Shown: positions 1-10,343, counted from the first letter of the stretch. The stretch is 64,000 nt of DNA from Diadema setosum (GCA_033980235.1 CM067075.1:9764608-9828607), one strand, 5' to 3'. Numbers and translations: made by a program. The notes: generated by a model not told the origin, from the sequence alone.

Positions 1-866
1 TTTAACACAGAAAACAAACTGCTGTTAGTCACGTCGTTCATTTAGATGCACTTGTCAATGTAATATCCAGGAAAAGAAGTAAGGTGCAACACGTGTATCA
101 TCTAATTTACGCCCCTCTTGAATCTGTTGAACCCGTGAAGTACTTGGGTGTAACCATCACTTCTGATTTGAAATGGACCCAACACATCAACAATACTGTC
201 AATAAAGCCAATAACGTGCTTGCATTTCTAAAACGCAATCTTCGCATAAAATCTTCTGATGTTAAAGCCACAGCTTATACAAAACGTTGGTTCGAGCAAT
301 TGTTGAGTATGCTTCCACAGTTTGGGACCCATCTACCAAGAACCTAATCCACCAAGTGGAAATGGTCCAGAGAAGAGCTGCGCGATTCACTTTAAATCGC
401 TACCATAACACCTCGAGTGTCACCAAAATGCTACAAGAACTTAATTGGACCACTCTGGAACAGCGCAGAGAAAATGACAGGCTAATTATGATGTACAAAA
501 TACACAATAATCTCACTCCTCTTTCAGCACAGGACTATATTATCAAACAGGCTACTCAGTTAACGAGAGCCTCGCAACCACACTCCTATCAGGTACCATA
601 TTCGAGAACTGAATCGCATTGCCATTCGTTCTTCCCAAGAACTGTAAGGAACTGGAATTCCCTGTCGTCAGAAATTGTTTCAGCGCCATCTGTGGCATCA
701 TTTCGAAACCGTCTAACGGTTGATCACAGTGGCTAGTTTTTTCGTCAACTTTTCTATGTGCTTGTAAATATCTGTAAATAAATTGTATTATAATGTAAAT
801 AGCACCAGTCTGCAAGAATCTTCAGTCTATTGAAGGAGGCAGACTTAATCAGAAGAAGAAGAAGAA
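1..866 (+). pseudogene. 3' end of a non-LTR (LINE) retrotransposon, reverse-transcriptase C-terminal region, frameshifted
   Basis: The C-terminal part of a LINE ORF2 reverse transcriptase (thumb and post-RT region) is readable in two frames: about 84-286, with YLGVTITSDLKW, then about 287-736, with AIVEYASTVWDP followed by VQRRAARF and a long hydrophilic tail. The switch falls near base 282-287, so the copy is broken. The stop at 734-736 is followed by about 115 bp of 3' UTR-like sequence and a 3'-terminal AGA repeat (851-866), as in CR1/L2/Jockey-like elements, which end in short microsatellites. The 5' part is cut off by the window edge. Clade assignment (CR1, L2 or Jockey group) is from memory of motifs, not a search. 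Confidence 0.82.
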
Positions 867-1037
867 TGACGCACCCTGCTACCCCGGACATGGGTGCGTC
901 ATGCGTGCTTTGGTCAGTCAAATCTGTGACCCAGGTGTGCGTCATTTTCACAGGTTTGTCCGTCAAATTTTTGACCGAGGGGTGCGTCAAACTCCCATCA
1001 TTGTCGGTCAAATTTTTGACCGAGGGGTGCGTCATGC
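866..1037. repeat. Short minisatellite (about 46 bp unit, 3 copies) bounded by inverted GGTGCGTCA
   Basis: Starting directly after the LINE tail, ATGACGCACC (866-875) is mirrored by GGTGCGTCAT (893-902). Imperfect units follow, each with GGTGCGTCA and, about 30 bp on, GTCAAATTTTTGACC, itself a palindrome. The last unit ends near 1037. An open frame runs through it but is only a by-product of the repeats. Confidence 0.6.
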
Positions 1038-1807
1038 ACGGCACCTGGCTCCCGATGCCTATTATGGAAAAAGACAGTGATAAACTGCTCACATTGTTGC
1101 ACGCTACCGCGAGTGAAATTATAAATGAGCGCTTTCCCGCGGCAAGTCAAACTCAAAGTCGGGAAGCGTTTTGGAATAAGAGAGAAAAATGCTTGCCCGA
1201 ATCTGGCAAGCAAATAATTCAAAAGCCACCCCCTTTCCTCACATTTTCCCTCCGACAAATCCATGACTGGCTTGACCGAAAGATCGGTCTGTATCTGGTC
1301 GTCGGGGAAATGTTCCGCGGAGACTGCGTGTGGCTTCACGGATCCCCTCCTTGTCTACGGAGGAGAGCGATAATGTAAAAAAAAAAAATAATAAAATAAA
1401 AATTAAAGATTAAAAAAAAAAATAAAAGACTCCTCCAGAGAGACGGATCTTTCTGTCTAATGATTAGCATGAAATCACGCATACGCAAGCTCAAATCTGA
1501 ACGACTGTTTAGCGATGTAACGATTTCAACTTACTGTCGAAAACTTACTTGAAGAAGCCCTATTGCATACTGCGATGCAACACCAACACTCATTGCTATT
1601 GAAGAAAGTTCGTTTATATTCCACGACAATGTGCGTCTAAATAATGTTCTGTGGTGACAAAGGCGAATATTTTGATAGTAAAAAAAAAAAAAAAAGCGGC
1701 AGCAGAAGAAACTGTTAAGTAGCAGGTAAGTCGAGTGGTAACTCGCTGTGCGCAGTATGTAGAAAACAGTCGACTCTACGTAATTCAGATAGAAATGAAA
1801 CCATCGA
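1038..1807. other. Intergenic DNA, no gene recognised
   Basis: No protein or RNA gene recognised. A small hairpin (CCTCC/GGAGG, about 1347-1365) is followed by an A-rich tract at 1375-1429, which could be the tail of an old retroposed sequence. Another A run lies at 1681-1695. Confidence 0.4.
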
Positions 1808-2745
1808 GTTGGTGTTAGATTTAACACCATGGGTGTTTAATCTAACACCAATCAAGTGTCAATAGAGGACCACACCCACAGGTGTAGAGAGTATGCTGTG
1901 ATGGTGTTGAAAAGTGTTCAACTCAGGGCCGGCGCAGTGTTTTCAAAATTGTGGGGGCCCACTTCCGGGTTTCATGAGCTAACAAGCAAAAAAAAAAAAA
2001 AAAAAAAAAAAACACGTCAGCCCATCTCTTTCCCCGTCCAGTGCCTTCCGGGTTTCTTCAGCTGACAAGCAAAAAAAAAAATAAAAGTCCTCAGCTCATT
2101 CTCTCCCCTCCCATTTCCGGGTGTTATACAAAAAAAAAAAAAGGTCTTCAGAGAAAACACAACCTTACCGCCGCCATACTTCAAGATCTCTATCTATTTC
2201 TATTTTAGTGCCACTTACGTACTCCCGGGTTGAAAAAGTGTGAGGGCCCAAAGTGATGACACCTTATGTATTCTTTTGTATGGTGCACAAAAAATGTAGG
2301 GGCCCGAGCACCCACGGCCCCCACGGCTGCGCCGGCCTTGCAACTGGCGCTTCGTGGTGTTAATTTTACACTGTAGCTGGTGATATTTTTGACACTGCGC
2401 TGGTGTTAATTCATCAATGACGCCGCATGGTGTGGATTTGATATTGGTGGTGTTAATGTCAGTGGTATAACAACCGTCCAGCTTCAATAAGAGACCACAT
2501 CAACTGGTGTTACTGTGGTGTAAATGTGTTCACACCTTTATTCAAAAAATCAAGTACTTTATCGGAAAGTTCTTGATCGTCTTGTTAAAGTTCAAAATCA
2601 ACAAGAAGAACTGTCACTAAGAAACTATTCAAAAAAACATGTTATATTTTGAACTGACACCTGGAGGTGTTAATCTAAATGAGCACCGAAAATTTAACAC
2701 CAGCTCGATGTTTCATATAACACCGGACTTATTTGCAGTGTATAA
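1808..2745. repeat. Region of dispersed GGTGTTA/TAACACC motifs (MITE-like or old satellite), interrupted by a nested element
   Basis: GGTGTTA and its complement TAACACC recur many times on both strands at the two ends of this interval, for example GTGTTAGATTTAACACC near 1813 and similar motifs at about 2400-2480 and 2665-2730. The motifs pair with each other and form several possible stems. The run is interrupted by the nested element at 1924-2340. No ORF of note. Confidence 0.5.
1924..2340. mobile_element. 417-bp non-autonomous DNA element (MITE) with 14-bp TIRs
   Basis: The ends are CAGGGCCGGCGCAG (1924-1937) and CTGCGCCGGCCTTG (2327-2340), inverted with 13 of 14 matches. The pentamer CAACT lies directly outside both ends (1919-1923 and 2341-2345), a candidate target-site duplication. 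The interior has A-rich tracts and GGGGCCC-type motifs and no ORF. CAGGG-type ends resemble hAT elements, but hAT normally makes 8-bp duplications, so the superfamily is left open. Confidence 0.65.
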
Positions 2746-2964
2746 AATTTGCCTTAAAACCTCTACCTCTTCCCTCTTTTCCTGAGATCTTCCAGTCCGT
2801 CTCTCCTGGCTTCTCTATACCACATGGAGACAAATGAAACGCATTCCAAATTATGTATGTGATCATGTAGTTCATAGGTTGCTTTATCTTTTTATTTGAT
2901 GATTCGACGAGGCTCTTAAAATTTCCCTTCGCCCCTTTGAACATGCCTTTGGTGTTTTCTGTTT

Positions 2965-3014
2965 TGTTTGTTTGTTTGTTTGTTTGTTTGTTTGTTTGTT
3001 TGTTTGTTTGTTTG
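2965..3014. repeat. (GTTT)n microsatellite
   Basis: About a dozen uninterrupted TTTG units. A short open frame runs through it and yields only a CLFV repeat. Confidence 0.95.
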
Positions 3015-4541
3015 TTTTTTGTTTGTTTTACTTTTACTCGGTCTCCGACCTCAATTTGGATGTCGATTTGTTTTAGTTTGACCCTTTGTTTGACTTTTCC
3101 TTCAGATAGCCCTAATTCTGATGGGTGCTGCCCCTTTTAAAGACATTATTTATCATTTGAAGATGAAACAAAAGCCCAGCTTTAGGGTTTCAAAACAGGT
3201 CAAAGTGTGAGTTACGGATATAGAAACAACCAATGTTAAAAATGAATGATCAGTATAAATATACGAAATGTGAACAATAGTTATAATAAAGAATTGTTTC
3301 TACCAAAACCGTCTACACTTCAGACTTCTTTAAACTGTTCTAGTTTGACCGTTAGTTTGACTTTTCCTTCAGATACTTCTGATTTGCGCTACCCACTTTT
3401 TAATTGGCCTTCTACCCCGAACATGGAGTGTAATCGCTCTGACGTTGTGAAATCTGTCGTTTGATGGGGCGTGCACCAGAGAACTCTTATGTTCGATCCA
3501 TGGCATTCTGCAACACAACTTCTTACTTCACCGTTCCGCGTTACGAAGAGAGGTGGGAGAGCTGGGAAGTGGGAAGAGATGGGAAGACAGAGACCGGGAG
3601 TGCTCTTTTCCTCCTCTTTTGATCTCATGCTCGGCACCGCCAGGATGGATTCATGGAACGTTTTCCACCGTAATCCAATTACTCACGCTCGCACGCGCAT
3701 CGCTCTTGAATTTTCTCGACGAGGACATTCTCCTATTATATAGTCTGGCTTCCAAACTAGCTAATTTCCTTCCCAGAATATCAACGCCCTCTAACGACAA
3801 AAGAAATAGCAGGTTTAGCTGAATGATCGCCTTTGACAATGGCCGCGACTTCGTCGCCTCGGAAGGCGCAGTTTGCAAAGGGAGTACAGTTGGCAAACGG
3901 ACTGGAAACCAGAATAACATATTCTCCCTGCGTCGTGTTGCAAAGGAGTGAGAGGACCTCATCTCCTGGATTCGCGAAGACGCAGCCTATACAAAGTAAA
4001 TAAATGGCGCTCCCACATGTCGTTCGTCATCATTGCATCAAAGAGCTCTTTACATAGTAAATGATGAGCGAATACAAGTAGCCCAGAACCGTCGTGAAAA
4101 TTCACACGACACGAGACCGATTATGACTAAGCGGTGTTGCGCATGGGCAGAACATTTTCCCCCTTTTAATGTCTGCGTCGCTAATCAAAAGCTCCCTATT
4201 ATCAAAATTGTAACCCTATTACTAACATTTACGAGTCTGGAATAAGTTCATATTATTTTCCCCCCGAGAGAGAGAAAGATATTTTATAGGCCTTAACCTA
4301 TATAAGAAGGATACATGCGTAACAAACGGCCTTGTACACATGTTACAATGTTTGATTATATTTTACTGATTGTGCTTTGTGGAATGAAGCACTTCCTTTA
4401 GTGCATTTCTGTGGGTCGTTTTGAAAAGATAAACAATGAATCATAATTATCCTTTTTTTCAATCTTCTGTGACCTCTGTTTTGTTTCTGGTCTGTTTGAT
4501 GGTTACACAGACCTAGCTGTAGTTTGGTTTAGGTGATATGT

Positions 4542-4548
<7 letters not shown>

Positions 4549-4581
<33 letters not shown>
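4549..4581. repeat. (TA)n microsatellite
   Basis: Alternating TA over about 33 bases. Confidence 0.95.
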
Positions 4582-4584
<3 letters not shown>

Positions 4585-4610
4585 CATTTATTTCTAAATG
4601 CTGATGTCAC

Positions 4611-4743
4611 GGGGGGGGGGGGGGGGGCTTTAGTATGCCTAACAATAATATGCACTGATAATACAACAATGCACGTGACTCATTACATGTCCCATGAAGC
4701 ATATTATGTTCTTCTGAGTTTGGAGCCGCCCCCCCCCCCCCCC
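4611..4743. repeat. G17 run and C15 run, 101 bp apart
   Basis: Seventeen G at 4611-4627 and fifteen C at 4729-4743 on the same strand. The runs are complementary and could form a long GC stem, a G-quadruplex or an i-motif. Confidence 0.9.
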
Positions 4744-5395
4744 TTCGTTATTATCGACAGAGATCACATTTTTTTTCTTCAACCGAATACATGTAGGTCT
4801 ATATTTAGGAGGGGAGAGAACACAGGTACATTATGATATACAACAATTTATTAGGGAAGGCCAGAGTGTTTTCGTTTTCATCCATTTTCTTTCCAACTTT
4901 TCTATCACGAGTCGCCCTTAACTCTTCCGGCCTTGAAGAAGAACTGCGGCCTATCGAAATAGTGTTATTGGATATGCTATTGGCTATGGTGGAGGGACCC
5001 GCACCGAACACAATCATAAATGATCATAGAGCGATTGTTTCGTCATGCTTGCAATGGACCAATCATGAAGAAACGAAAGGCGCTGCTATGATGTGTTTTT
5101 AGAAACAGAGAAGATGGTAGGCCTACCTGTACTGGTGCATGAACAAATCGTAAACGAAAACATCACACGGTTCATCGGATGCCAGTACGTATGGGCTACA
5201 GGTTTCAGCTTTGAATCGTCATGATCGTGCGCCAGGATTTTCGTGGTTCAATATGTTTTGTTCAAAATCTATTGACACCATGAAGATCTCAAATCATCAA
5301 AGCAACTAAGACTTGATGATGTAACTATCGACAGTATGAAAAGAACATTTTAAAACCAAAATCCTTTGAATGATGTGCATTTTTTGTGTTTTCCT

Positions 5396-5432
5396 TATAA
5401 AAACTGACCGACGAAGAAGCACGAGTCTGTTC
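5396..5432 (+). promoter_or_regulatory. Possible TATA promoter of the GPCR gene
   Basis: TATAAAA at 5396-5402 is followed about 30 bp later by a pyrimidine-rich initiator-like stretch (TTCTTACTC, about 5430). This would give a 5' UTR of about 190 bases before the first in-frame ATG at 5625. No independent evidence of transcription; an upstream exon remains possible. Confidence 0.35.
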
Positions 5433-5624
5433 TTACTCTTTCACCCAGCGAGAACAGACACATGCATTTTCACTCTCATCGTCGAAAACTTGTACGACTG
5501 GTACTGAAACGACGTTTTGTAACTTGCGTATCAAAGTCAATAGTCTCTCTCTTATTTTTAATCTCTCTCTCTGTCTTTTTCGTTGCTGATCGAAATTTTC
5601 GCCGACATCATCGTCGTCATCATC

Positions 5625-5843
5625 ATGTTTGCCTACATGAATCCAGATCTCTTCGTAGCGTTGCTGTTTCTGTTCAGCTTTCTTGCGATCGTCCTCAACG
5701 GAGTCACGATGGCGGCAGTGCTGTGCTCGAAAACGTTGCGGAAGACCTCCAATATATTCACCTTCAACATAGCGCTCGCCGATTTCACCTCGTCCCTCGT
5801 GGTAGCCGTACAAAGATGGATGGAAATTTGGGCCGATATCTAT
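5625..5843 (+). CDS. Orphan rhodopsin-family (class A) GPCR, exon 1 (TM1, TM2)
   Basis: First coding exon of a seven-transmembrane receptor of about 325 residues at the plasma membrane. Residues 1-73 hold a very short N-terminus, TM1 (about 9-34, with LNG, Asn25 at 1.50) and TM2 (about 44-65, with LADF, Asp53 at 2.50), ending in a Trp-rich first extracellular loop. The exon ends GATATCTAT|GTGAGT, a good phase-0 donor. The start is the first ATG in frame after a stop at 5559-5561; ATG 5637 is an alternative. The open frame reaches upstream to 5562 without another ATG, so a short 5' coding exon cannot be excluded. Ligand unknown. Confidence 0.85.
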
Positions 5844-6557
5844 GTGAGTCACCCTGCATATATTTTTTTTTCTCCTTCTGATACATGTAGTTATGAAAGG
5901 ATGATTTCGGGTCGGATAAAGTTGTCTGAAAAGAAAGAGTTAAATGTTACAATCACAACAATAAAAGTGTGGTTAATTTTTTTTTCATCCGTGAATAATA
6001 CATCAGTTCTACACTTTTGTAGCAAAGGAATTGAATTTCAATAAGTTGTTTTGAAAGCAGTCAAATGAAAATTGTGATGGAATGACATAATCAGCACACT
6101 CATTTGCATAAAATTAACTTGCATTTAAGAATCTTAGCTGTCTTTTTTATGAAATTTTCTTTGCTGTGCTTGCAAAGAAAAACTATTTTAGGTGACAGTT
6201 TGATTTTTATGAAAACAAAAATGATACCAGGAGTATACAAGGCAGGAGATTGATAATGTGTAGGCTTACTAATAGATCGGACTAACGAAGTCTCAAGATG
6301 CTGTGTTTGAATCCAAAATTCTTTAAATAAGACTGACGCGTTTTGTTCATGTTTGTTCACGTTTTTGTACCCAATGATTTTTAACTGAATGTGATATTTT
6401 ATGAGGGTCTCAATTTGGAAAAAAAACTCCAAAACCTTGCTTTGCTCATTTTCATTGACGAAAACAGCTCAAATGCTGTGAGGGACTGGTGAAGATTCCT
6501 TTTAGTCAACAGTTAACATGCAGTTTGTCAATATCAGTGACTTTAGTGATAGGTTAA

Positions 6558-7256
6558 AGGGGATGGCTAGTAACTGATCAGTGGGAATGCTGGTGGATGA
6601 TTGTTCCAATCCTTGTGGGATTCATTTATGAGTACATTATATATATATATATGTTGTTGTGTGAAAATTATTTGTTTCAGAATGGTACATTATATATATA
6701 TATGTTGTTGTGTGAAAATTATTTGTTTCAGAATGGTCTCATATTCAAGTAATGTGCAGTTTAATCGCCCCGTCACTGTATACAGGCATGCTAACCTGGA
6801 AACATTAAACTGCACATTACTTGAATATGAGACCATTCTGAAGCAAATAATTTTCACACAACAATAGATATATAATGTACTCTTAAATGAATCCCACAAG
6901 GATTGGAACAATCGGTTACAGCTCGTTATTCCAAAGATTCGTTATTCCGAAGGCTCTTCAGTCCGAAGATTCCTTATTCCGAAGGTTCGTTTTTCCGAAT
7001 TTCATTTTCGATGAACAAATCTTCGGAATAACGAACTTTCGGAATAACGTTACAAAATGTTCGGATTAACGAACCCTTTTTCATTTTCGGATTATAACGA
7101 ACCTCTAGGTATAGGGAATTTGCGTGTTTCGGTTTAACGGACCTTCGGAATAACGAACCTTCGGAATATCGAACCTTCGGAATAACGAACAGCACCGGAA
7201 CAATCATCCCCCAGCATTCCCACTGATTCCCACTGATCAGTTACTAGCCATCCCCT
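6558..7256. mobile_element. 699-bp nested fold-back (MITE-like) element flanked by TTAA
   Basis: The ends AGGGGATGGCTAGTAACTG and CAGTTACTAGCCATCCCCT are inverted and extend, with small indels, for more than 45 bp (6558-6607 against 7196-7256). TTAA lies directly outside each end (6554-6557, 7257-7260), the duplication typical of piggyBac-type insertion. A second inverted repeat sits inside: arms about 6599-6763 and 6804-6913, the left arm holding a 51-bp tandem duplication. A TTCGGAATAACGAA minisatellite fills 6921-7196. No transposase ORF, so non-autonomous. Confidence 0.75.
6921..7196. repeat. Degenerate TTCGGAATAACGAAC minisatellite, both orientations
   Basis: Units of about 15-17 bp of the type TTCGGAATAACGAAC recur. 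The left half reads mainly as CGTTATTCCGAAG and the right half as its complement, so the block is itself fold-back. It lies inside the TTAA-flanked element. Confidence 0.75.
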
Positions 7257-7638
7257 TTAAAATTATCTTGCTTGGTTCCTCGATGTTCTCTCTTTGTCAC
7301 CATTTTTCATCCATCTTTTTTATTTTATAATGATTTCGCAAATTCATCAAGATTAATATTCTATCTCTTTAAATATGCATTCCGATGACCGTTAGTATAA
7401 TATATCTTTATATGGCCCTTCTGAGATATGATGAAAATGGAACTAACGTCAGATCAAATATGGACTCAATCAAACATCAAATTTCTCTTAATATAATATG
7501 TTTTGTCGTTGTTTTTATGTTTGTTTAATTGGCTATTCTGTCATGCACCTGCCCGATGTTAGATAACTAAATGATATATATCATCTACAAGCGGAACCAT
7601 CAAAGTTCTTAGGATCTTTTATCGGCCATCCGTCGAAA

Positions 7639-7860
7639 TTGTTCTTCGATTATTTATGTACGTTCCTTTCAAGAAATACTGGATATTCAAACAAACTCAA
7701 ACACTTCTTTGCTAATTACATTTTAAAACGTTTGTGTTCCAGGCTCATTTTGCCGTATCTGAATTATGCTAAACTTGTATGGGGAAATTGTGCAAAATCA
7801 CAAATAGAGAAAATTATCGAGGCACAAAATCGGGCAATTCGTACAATCAACCTATACTGG
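7639..7860 (+). pseudogene. LINE reverse-transcriptase C-terminal fragment in the GPCR intron
   Basis: The readable frame includes RLILPYLNYAKLVWGNC and QNRAIRTI, the conserved thumb-region signature of CR1/Jockey-like LINE reverse transcriptases. It covers about 70 residues, with no catalytic YADD box and no flanking ORF, so it is a dead 3' fragment. It differs from the copy at the left edge. Confidence 0.75.
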
Positions 7861-8127
7861 GTGTTTATATTCTCATTATAATGATTAATGATTTTTTTTT
7901 TCTTTGAAAATAAATTCAAACAAAGTTGCTGATATGTTTTCAAATAACTAGGGCAAGTTATTGTATCAACTACCCGCAAATGATTTGCTTGATATTATTC
8001 ATGCATATTGAGTTGGTCATTAAAAGAAAATAGTCATCAATATCTTTTATAGGTAGTAGATCGATAAATAAGGTATCACATTTTTCGTAAAAATGCAAGT
8101 ATATAATTATAATAATAGTAAATGATG

Positions 8128-8180
8128 CAACTTAGGTTCAAGTTCAAGTTCAACTTTATTTCATTTGCATCTCCCACCTT
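8128..8180 (-). mobile_element. Antisense LINE 3' tail, (TTGAAC)n type
   Basis: Read on the minus strand, an AAATAAAGTTGAAC motif runs into repeated TTGAACT units (8135-8155). This is the usual 3' terminus of CR1/L2-like LINEs in marine invertebrates. The body of the element was not delimited. Confidence 0.5.
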
Positions 8181-8899
8181 ATCAATAACACACTAGTATA
8201 GCAAGATCGCAACAATTTCCACCTCAGTTTAACAATGACTTGGGCCTTATATCATCAGCAAATTTTATCTAAGACATTATGTCAACAGATTTCCTGAAAT
8301 TGTGTATGTATAGAATAAATACAGGTGGACCTATACAGGCTTTCTTGTGGATCTCCATCGAGTATGTTCCTTACCACAGAGGCATGGCCATTCAGGAAGG
8401 CATTATTGCTTTCGAGTGGAAGCGTATGAATGATAAATCATTACACTTGTCACATTTCAAGGAGCAGATTCTGTGTGTGTTGCCGAGTGGCAAAAGTGGA
8501 TTTCATCTGAACATTTCGTTTTCGTCCTCGTTTAATTTGTTTGTTTGTGGTTTTGTTTTTGTATTGTTGTTGTTTTTTGTTTTTTTTTAGTATGAACGAG
8601 TTGTCTTCTACCTATAAAACATGTGACGTTGGTTTAGAGACGTTTCAACAGTGTATTGAATGATGGATAAAGACACCCGACATTGACTTTTAACGGTTTT
8701 ACTCTGCTGTAAGTCAAGAGCTTAAAAAAAGATACAGAAAAACATGCATGGGACAACACGTCTGCTTCGACTTTCAATCACCAAACAGTGATTTGAATCA
8801 AGGAGGTGACCTCCCTGATAGAATTGATCTGACAACGTTATATGATTATGACTTCGAAGGAAACCGATGCTGATGATAATGTCTCTCTGTATCTTTCAG

Positions 8900-9658
8900 A
8901 CACCTTACTTGACAAGGGTGCTCGGAGCTGCTATGATGACAGGAATCGTCAGCACACTCACCGTGGCCATTCATCGACTGATCATTATCCGCATCGATCC
9001 ATTTAACAACCGAAAACTGATCACGGCGCCTCGTTGCGTGATCGTATGCGTGGTCATCTGGCTCGCCGTTTTATCCATGTTCATGGGCACATACTACCTG
9101 CGCGCAAGCTTTTTCTTCTACCTCATCTCTCCCATAATGCTGCTGACGGCGATTGGAATTAGCGCGCTCGTCTACGGCATCGTTTACATCACAATAGCGG
9201 CGTCTACGCGCGATGTCAAACTCAACAAGGGCGCCTACGCTCATCGCGTCAGGCAGAACAAGCAGATACTGTGCACTTTCGCGCTCATCGTCTGCTCTAA
9301 CTTTGCCTGCTGGGTCATCATGTGTTTCTGCATGTCGTGTCTCTGGATAAAGCCCGCCTTCAACAACACGTATGACACACACTATGGCATCTATCGTACC
9401 GTCCCGTGGTTCTACAACCTCTACCTCGTCGGATGGTGGCTAGTTAGCGTCAACGCCATCGTCAACCCCATCATCTACTGGACAAGACTCTCTGACTTTC
9501 GGAAGGTCCTGCTCAGTACTTGCCTCCGTGTTCGCCGACATGGGAACAGGGAAGATCCCGCGGTGTCAATGATCACGCAAGACAGCAAGTGCGACGGGGA
9601 GATTGAGGACATAGCGAAGCAGACACCGGGAGGAGAGAAAGCTTATGTGCGAGGCTGA
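8900..9658 (+). CDS. Orphan rhodopsin-family GPCR, exon 2 (TM3 to C-terminus)
   Basis: Residues 74-325 of the receptor. Landmarks: TM3 with HRL (98-100) in place of DRY; TM4 with Trp127 (4.50); a very short second extracellular loop; TM5 about 144-170; TM6 with FACW (208-211) but Ile where the CWxP proline is expected; TM7 with NPIIY (262-266), then a short helix 8 and a charged tail to residue 325. The usual Cys at 3.25 is Thr74, and the second extracellular loop has no Cys, so the canonical TM3-loop disulfide is missing. Loss of both cysteines with a short loop recalls the melanocortin/S1P/cannabinoid group, but that placement is only a suggestion. NNT at 228-230 is a possible glycosylation site in the third extracellular loop. 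The intact frame and conserved core argue for a working gene. Confidence 0.88.
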   Translation, partial: TPYLTRVLGAAMMTGIVSTLTVAIHRLIIIRIDPFNNRKLITAPRCVIVCVVIWLAVLSMFMGTYYLRASFFFYLISPIMLLTAIGISALVYGIVYITIAASTRDVKLNKGAYAHRVRQNKQILCTFALIVCSNFACWVIMCFCMSCLWIKPAFNNTYDTHYGIYRTVPWFYNLYLVGWWLVSVNAIVNPIIYWTRLSDFRKVLLSTCLRVRRHGNREDPAVSMITQDSKCDGEIEDIAKQTPGGEKAYVRG

Positions 9659-10343
9659 AAGGAATGCTTCAAAACGAAACATAAAATCTCCCGTATATTG
9701 CCAAAAAAAAAGATGTTTAAAATTTGTAGCTTTTCAGTTCAGCACACGGTTTTATTGAAAATATTCTTATGTGCATAACCTGAAAATGGCAGTATATTGT
9801 TTTTTAAGTATATGAAATAATTTCTTTCATAAGTATATCGATTTATGCTGTAGGGTTAGACTTTGTATCACTCCTCTTTCATTATGTCTTAAAAAATGCA
9901 TTTTCCATGTTTGTTTTTTATGAAATGAAATCTAATCTTTCCAGTAAAATAGTGACCTCATTCAGCACAGAAATGATTTTATAAAACCAAGTCTTTTCAT
10001 TCTCAATTAAAAAACAATTACATAATACATGTACTAATAAAACCATGTACCCACTGTCGTGCTTGTAAAGGTATTCTATTCATTGGCTGTCATTTAAATA
10101 GAAATGTTGCCCTAATGAGTCCGTTATCGATTTATGTATCACTCGGTCTTCAGGGGAAATATACATTCAGATTGCCCTCAAGAACAGTCAATTATAACAA
10201 TCTGTACCTTTACATACAATCTTTACCTAACTGATTTCACGGCACGCTTTGTTTTTGCATAATAAGTGTCTTTATAGATTAGTATGCTTCTGGAGACGGA
10301 GCGGAGTCTCGTTTATCCATTCATCCATTCTTTTATCATATTT
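9659..10343 (+). other. GPCR 3' UTR and intergenic DNA up to the array
   Basis: AT-rich. AATAAA at 10036-10041 is a candidate polyadenylation signal, about 380 bp after the stop. At about 10292-10315 a small hairpin (GAGAC/GTCTC) followed by TCTCGTTT mirrors the hairpin-plus-TCTCGTT that ends each array unit, so it marks the left array border. Confidence 0.45.

Larger units (their letters stand above)
2746..5390. other. Intergenic DNA upstream of the GPCR, no gene recognised
   Basis: Contains a (GTTT)n tract, a TA tract and a poly-G/poly-C pair, listed separately. Short open frames here have no recognisable motif and overlap each other on both strands. Bases about 3840-3930 resemble a motif set also present in the GC-rich element of the array (see findings). 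Confidence 0.4.
5844..8899 (+). other. Intron of the GPCR gene (phase 0)
   Basis: Bounded by GTGAGT and a pyrimidine-rich TCTTTCAG acceptor. Joining the two exons keeps frame and places TM3 directly after the first extracellular loop. The 3,056-bp intron carries a 699-bp fold-back element, a LINE RT fragment and an antisense LINE 3' tail. The palindrome GGAGGTGACCTCC lies near 8804. Confidence 0.8.

Noticed and set aside
830..1378. 182-codon ORF on the + strand
   Set aside because: The first third is the 46-bp minisatellite read through (VKFLTEGCV repeats) and the rest has no motif; a similar frame is open on the other strand.
5433..5852. 139-codon ORF on the minus strand across GPCR exon 1
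   Set aside because: Antisense shadow of the GPCR coding region; Asp runs come from the CATCATCGTCGT stretch.
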